Shown one piece after another: positions 36,488 through 39,229 of a stretch of 39,229 nt of DNA. Under the pieces are notes generated by a model, which was given only the letters and a program-made list of their open reading frames with translations, did not search any database and was not told where the DNA came from. Position 1 is the stretch's first letter, and each line of letters opens with the position of its first letter. This stretch comes from Buttiauxella warmboldiae. Its GTDB lineage: Bacteria; Pseudomonadota; Gammaproteobacteria; Enterobacterales; Enterobacteriaceae. Where the stretch lies: assembly GCF_003818135.1 (NCBI RefSeq), contig NZ_RPOH01000085.1, positions 1 through 39,229 on the forward strand, given 5' to 3'. Both the position numbers and the translations under genes were made by a program.

Positions 36488-36509
36488 GAGAGTATCCAGC
36501 GGAGGTTTT

Positions 36510-36752
36510 ATGAAGCGGCGAATGCACCCTAATAAGGATATTGAAGCAGCGTTAAGCTATGCCGAATGTCAGGGCTGGTCCGTTCGCCCAGGCGGTTCGC
36601 ACTGCTGGGGAAAAATGTATTGCCCGTGGAATGATAAAGCCTGTCGGTGCGGTGAGTTTTGTATTAGCTGCATCTGGGCTACCCCGCGCAGTGCCTGCAA
36701 TCATGCCAGGCAAATTCGACGTGTGGTCGATAACTGTAGCCAACAGAAATAG
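36510..36752 (+). CDS. Small Cys-rich HicA-like protein (putative toxin)
   Basis: An 80-residue protein with nine Cys residues (20, 32, 38, 45, 47, 51, 54, 63, 76). The stretch GWSVRPGGSHCWGKMYC resembles the HicA core, in which a Gly-Ser-His motif carries the catalytic His of an mRNA interferase; here it is G29-S30-H31. The following CPWNDKACRCGEFCISC block could bind zinc, which standard HicA lacks. Size, a GGAGG ribosome site at the right spacing and the HTH gene 51 bp downstream suggest a two-gene module. The start at 36510 follows GGAGG; a longer frame from 36474 lacks such a site. The function is inferred; a non-toxin nucleic-acid-binding role is also possible. Confidence 0.6.
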   Translation: MKRRMHPNKDIEAALSYAECQGWSVRPGGSHCWGKMYCPWNDKACRCGEFCISCIWATPRSACNHARQIRRVVDNCSQQK

Positions 36753-36803
36753 TTAACCCAGCATGCCGCCAGCCATCAGACATTAAGTTTCAAGGAGCAG
36801 AAG

Positions 36804-37322
36804 ATGTCCGAATTTACTTTTACCCTGGTTTTTACATTGCCAGAAAAAAACCACAATCCCATGCGGTGGGTTGAAACTCTGGGAGCGCAAGGCTGCGACG
36901 ATGCACTGGTCGGCGTGGGGGTAACCGGGCGTATTGCGCTGAATTTTATTCGTGAAGCGCAGGGTGCAGCAGAGGCGGTGGTTTCAGCGATTAACGACGT
37001 AAAGCGAATTATTCCGGGCGCTGCGCTAGTTGAGGTGATGCCTGATTTGGTTGGGTTAACGGACATTGCCGAATTGCTGGGTTTTTCACGGCAGTATATG
37101 CGCAAAGTCATGGTCGGCCGGGAAGCATTCCCGCAGCCGGTACACGATGGTAAAACGGCGATTTGGCATCTGGAGCCAGTGTTGCGTTGGATGCGCGAAG
37201 CAGGGGTATCAAAAGTGCCTTTACCGCTATTGGAATTATCCGCTGTGGCACGGCAGTGTAATTTGCAACGGGAACTGGCCGGTCTCGATACAAAAATTCA
37301 GCAGCAGCTCGGGCCGTTATGA
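36804..37322 (+). CDS. Two-domain HTH protein, putative antitoxin/autoregulator
   Basis: A 172-residue protein. Residues 4-80 form an N-terminal alpha/beta domain (FTFTLVFTLPEKN, then GCDDALVGVGVTGRIALNFIREA). Residues 84-103 (GLTDIAELLGFSRQYMRKVM) are a clear helix-turn-helix, continued by FPQPVHDGKTAIWHLEPVLRWM, the pattern of AlpA/MerR-like winged HTH proteins. A C-terminal helical tail follows. AAGGAG precedes the ATG. Position after the HicA-like gene suggests an antitoxin that also represses the pair through the palindrome upstream. I know no named function for this family; the pairing is the main clue. Confidence 0.6.
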   Translation: MSEFTFTLVFTLPEKNHNPMRWVETLGAQGCDDALVGVGVTGRIALNFIREAQGAAEAVVSAINDVKRIIPGAALVEVMPDLVGLTDIAELLGFSRQYMRKVMVGREAFPQPVHDGKTAIWHLEPVLRWMREAGVSKVPLPLLELSAVARQCNLQRELAGLDTKIQQQLGPL

Positions 37323-37366
37323 CGGCAGAAACGGATGAATTGTTCTTGCCGTTGTGCGACACACCA

Positions 37367-38077
37367 TCATGGATCTATCCAACTGGAGAGCAGCTTGTCA
37401 TCGAGTAGCGCAACATTTCCCTGGGCCACGTTACGGCCGCGGTGAAGCACGCAGAAGCGATCCGCCACGCGGCGAATAAAAGATAACCTTTGCTCTACCA
37501 GCAGGATCGTCAGGCCAAAGTCACGACTCATCCGGCGAATGGTGTTGCCCAACTCGCTAATAAAGCGCTGGCCGCTGCCCAAAGTGGGCTCATCCAGAAT
37601 CAGCAGCTTCGGCTCCGTCATCAGCGCGCGGGCCAAAAGCAGCTGCTGTTGCAGCTCCCCTGACAGCTCTGCGCCGCGCACATGGCGCAGGCTATAAAGC
37701 TCAGGGAAAAGCTCATACACCATACCCGGAATGCTGCGTGACGATGCTTGCGTCGCTAATCGCGCAATTTGCAGGTTAGCTTCAACGCTCAGCTGGCAAA
37801 ACATTCGTCTGTCCTGCGCCACATAGCTGATTCCCAGCGCCGTCCGTCCTTCAATCGGTTGCGTAAGCAAATCCCGTGGCGGCTGCCCCGCTTCAAGCCA
37901 GGTGATGCTGCCGCTTTGCACGGGTAAGTAACCGGTAATGCAGTTAACCAGCGTGGTTTTCCCCATCCCCGGCGCACCGATGATGCAGGTGCACTCACCT
38001 GGCGTCAGCTCAAGATCCAGATCCCACAGAATATGGCTTGTGCCATAAAACTGATTAACCGCCCGCAGACTCAACAT
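37367..38077 (-). CDS. Orphan ABC transporter ATPase, UrtE/LivF-like
   Basis: A 236-residue ATP-binding subunit most like UrtE of urea transporters or LivF of branched-chain amino acid transporters (GECTCIIG, IPGMVYELFPELYSLRHVRG, LLVEQRLSF). Walker A is GAPGMGKT (34-41), the Q-loop Q88, Walker B LLILDEP with E163. The signature is LSGE (138-141) where LSGG is usual, and the Walker A lead residues differ from the common RNGVGKT. No permease, binding protein or second ATPase lies beside it. It is convergent with the HicA-like/HTH pair. It may serve a transporter encoded elsewhere or be a degenerating relic. Nucleotide binding is likely; transport role is not proved. Confidence 0.75.
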   Translation of the reverse strand: MLSLRAVNQFYGTSHILWDLDLELTPGECTCIIGAPGMGKTTLVNCITGYLPVQSGSITWLEAGQPPRDLLTQPIEGRTALGISYVAQDRRMFCQLSVEANLQIARLATQASSRSIPGMVYELFPELYSLRHVRGAELSGELQQQLLLARALMTEPKLLILDEPTLGSGQRFISELGNTIRRMSRDFGLTILLVEQRLSFIRRVADRFCVLHRGRNVAQGNVALLDDKLLSSWIDP

Positions 38078-38465
38078 CGCTCTTCTCCTTCTGATGAGGT
38101 GAACAACCCAGCTACCTGCGTAACCCGGGCCTGAAGGATAAGCTTTGCAATTCCCTTGCCATTAACCTGCAGGCTCTCCTGAAGACGCTCACTTTAAGAA
38201 AAGCCTTATGAAAAAAGCTGAATAAACCCGCTGTGCTCCACGGCCCAGGCAACAGGCTGCACTTTGTCGGTGCCTGGCCGCAGCTCTGTTTGGTGCAATA
38301 CCGACCCCCTGGCTTAAAGTGTGCGATTCGTGAGCAGGATCATAAGAAATGGCAGTAACCAGGGCGGTAAAAAAGGGGAAAAAAAATCATGAAAAATATT
38401 TTTCAGCTCCGGCACAGGGAATACAGGGTTTTTTGCGGTCTGCGCCGCAAAAGGGCTGAGAGCAG

Positions 38466-38488
38466 TTATCCACTATTCCTGTGGATAA
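38466..38488. promoter_or_regulatory. Pair of inverted DnaA boxes
   Basis: TTATCCACT (38466-38474, one mismatch) on the plus strand and TGTGGATAA (38480-38488, perfect DnaA box TTATCCACA on the minus strand) face each other 5 bp apart. DnaA sites are known upstream of E. coli uvrB. Confidence 0.7.
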
Positions 38489-38803
38489 CCGTGTGTATTA
38501 GAGTTAGAAAACTTGCGGTAAGCTAGAGCGGGCGCGGGTTGCACATGAATTGACGCGAAACCAGACTTTCTTAAATAACCGTTTAAAATTAAAGGGTTGG
38601 ATAAAATCAATCCTTGCAATAAAAGTGCCACAGATGATGCTTACGCTTTTATGACGCCGCTTGACAAATGTTAAAAGTTAAAAAAATCTGGGGATAACCG
38701 TTTTGAGCGGTTGCAACAGCTGATAGTCGAGTCATTTACTGGCAAGGTAGAGGATATGGCCAGCCGGTATCATGAATCCGTAAGCCGGAAGTAGGTTGCT
38801 GAG

Positions 38804-38834
38804 AAAGAAGGAAAAAGGTGGTTTTTTCTTCTTT
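38804..38834 (+). repeat. Hairpin related to the one at 272-301
   Basis: AAAGAAGGAAAAA and TTTTTTCTTCTTT pair over 13 positions with one G-U, around the loop GGTGG. It shares the arm AAAGAAGGAAAA, a loop ending in GTGG and the preceding GCTGA with the hairpin at 272-301. It lies about 210 bp upstream of uvrB. Confidence 0.5.
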
Positions 38835-38947
38835 GTGAGGAGTTTATGGCGCGCGGTCGAAAATCAATAAATTGATTTTCCTTGTTTTTTTATTGATGGT
38901 CGCTGTTCGTTTGGCGAAAAACATAGGATTTCTCATCAGGCTATGGG

Positions 38948-38967
38948 AACTGGTTTTTCATCCAGTA
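38948..38967 (+). promoter_or_regulatory. LexA box (SOS box) of uvrB
   Basis: AACTG, a T-rich centre and CCAGTA match the 20-bp LexA operator CTG-N10-CAG pattern (CTG at 38950-38952, CAG at 38963-38965) and the position of the E. coli uvrB SOS box. It overlaps a -10-like TATCTT (38966-38971), so LexA would block that promoter. Confidence 0.88.
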
Positions 38968-38974
38968 TCTTTTG

Positions 38975-39003
38975 CTGGCAAAATTTCCTGTGCCGGGTAA
39001 AAT
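38975..39003 (+). promoter_or_regulatory. uvrB promoter P1
   Basis: CTGGCA (38975-38980) and TAAAAT (38998-39003) with a 17-bp spacer correspond to the E. coli uvrB P1 hexamers TTGGCA and TAAAAT. It lies downstream of the LexA box and would give constitutive expression. Confidence 0.75.
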
Positions 39004-39044
39004 TATCCTCCGGCCCGCTCGTTTCTTCATCAGGTAGCCTCTTC

Positions 39045-39229
39045 ATGAGTAAAGCGTTCAAACTACATTCAGCCTTCAAACCTTCTGGCGACCAGCCAGA
39101 GGCCATTCGCCGTCTTGAAGAGGGGCTGGAGGACGGGCTTGCCCACCAGACTTTACTGGGGGTGACCGGCTCCGGCAAAACGTTTACCGTGGCGAATGTG
39201 ATTGCAGACTTGCAGCGCCCCACCATGTG
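39045..39229 (+). CDS. uvrB: UvrABC excinuclease subunit B, N-terminal part (cut by window edge)
   Basis: The first 61 codons of UvrB, nearly identical to E. coli: [20 protein letters not shown], then the Walker A motif GVTGSGKT at residues 39-46 of helicase domain 1a. UvrB verifies damage handed over by UvrA and recruits UvrC for incision in nucleotide excision repair. The full protein is about 673 residues in E. coli; the rest lies beyond the window. It is controlled by the LexA box and P1 upstream and has only a weak ribosome site (AGG). Confidence 0.97.
   Translation, partial: MSKAFKLHSAFKPSGDQPEAIRRLEEGLEDGLAHQTLLGVTGSGKTFTVANVIADLQRPTM

Larger units (their letters stand above)
38078..38947. 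other. Long non-coding leader upstream of uvrB
   Basis: About 870 bp without a credible gene. It must contain the promoter of the minus-strand ATPase gene on the left, and in the middle DnaA boxes (38466-38488 and a weaker one at 38689-38697), a TTGACA hexamer at 38661-38666 without a good partner, and a hairpin at 38804-38834. A 45-codon frame from 38389 with AGGGG upstream spans the DnaA boxes and is probably accidental. The E. coli uvrB leader is also long and carries an upstream promoter near DnaA sites. Confidence 0.5.

Noticed and set aside
38240-38330. Possible sigma-54 promoter for the UrtE-like gene
   Set aside because: The GG and GC pairs on the minus strand (GGCACC ... GTGCAG) are 12 bases apart, not the required 10.
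38389-38526. 45-codon basic reading frame with AGGGG upstream, in the uvrB leader
   Set aside because: It runs through the DnaA boxes, has no recognisable family and no neighbour logic; chance is more likely.
38661-38690. TTGACA at 38661-38666 as a distal uvrB promoter
   Set aside because: No acceptable -10 hexamer lies 16-18 bp downstream; kept only as a note.

Overview
The window is chromosomal DNA from a gammaproteobacterium of the family Enterobacteriaceae. Almost every long reading frame can be recognised as an orthologue of an Escherichia coli K-12 gene (nrdAB-yfaE, ubiG, gyrA, rcsC/rcsB/rcsD, micF, ompC, apbE, ada-alkB, yojI, modABC, ybhA, pgl, ybhC, ybhB, bioA, bioBFCD, uvrB). It is not E. 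coli: local gene content differs (no yfaL, ato genes, modE/acrZ or ybhD-ybhJ in the expected places), GyrA carries Thr83, and several genes are extra. The genus cannot be fixed from this sequence alone.

Layout. 1-4.4 kb: the end of an unidentified gene, then the class Ia ribonucleotide reductase operon nrdA-nrdB-yfaE (minus strand) with two NrdR-like boxes. 4.4-8.4 kb: ubiG and gyrA, divergent, then an ASCH-domain gene. 8.4-10.9 kb: an accessory segment with two small YdcZ-type membrane proteins, a divergent LysR-type regulator, inverted repeats and an IS1-family remnant that reads in frame into rcsC. 10.98-17.2 kb: the Rcs phosphorelay (rcsC convergent with rcsD-rcsB). 17.7-19.2 kb: the antisense RNA gene micF and ompC, divergent across three OmpR sites. 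19.3-23.9 kb: apbE, the adaptive-response operon ada-alkB with an Ada box, and yojI. 24.1-26.6 kb: modABC under a ModE-type operator. 26.7-31.3 kb: ybhA, pgl, ybhC, ybhB and a DJ-1/PfpI-family gene. 31.3-36.3 kb: bioA divergent from bioBFCD across a BirA operator. 36.5-38.1 kb: a small accessory island between bioD and uvrB, with a Cys-rich HicA-like gene, an HTH partner and an orphan UrtE-like ATPase. 38.1-39.2 kb: a long non-coding leader with DnaA boxes and a LexA box ahead of the 5' end of uvrB.

The points most worth checking are: (1) the two-gene HicA-like/HTH module after bioD, with a perfect 16-bp palindrome near its start, a candidate non-canonical toxin-antitoxin system; (2) the yojI|modA junction, whose gene order and strands are what one inversion across the replication terminus would produce from the E. 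coli map; (3) the IS1 remnant fused in frame to rcsC, which still has the A6C frameshift heptamer; and (4) the orphan ABC ATPase with an altered signature motif.

Together the recognised genes cover dNTP supply, DNA topology and repair (nrd, gyrA, ada-alkB, uvrB), envelope stress and permeability (rcs, micF, ompC, yojI), and cofactor supply (ubiquinone, molybdate, biotin).
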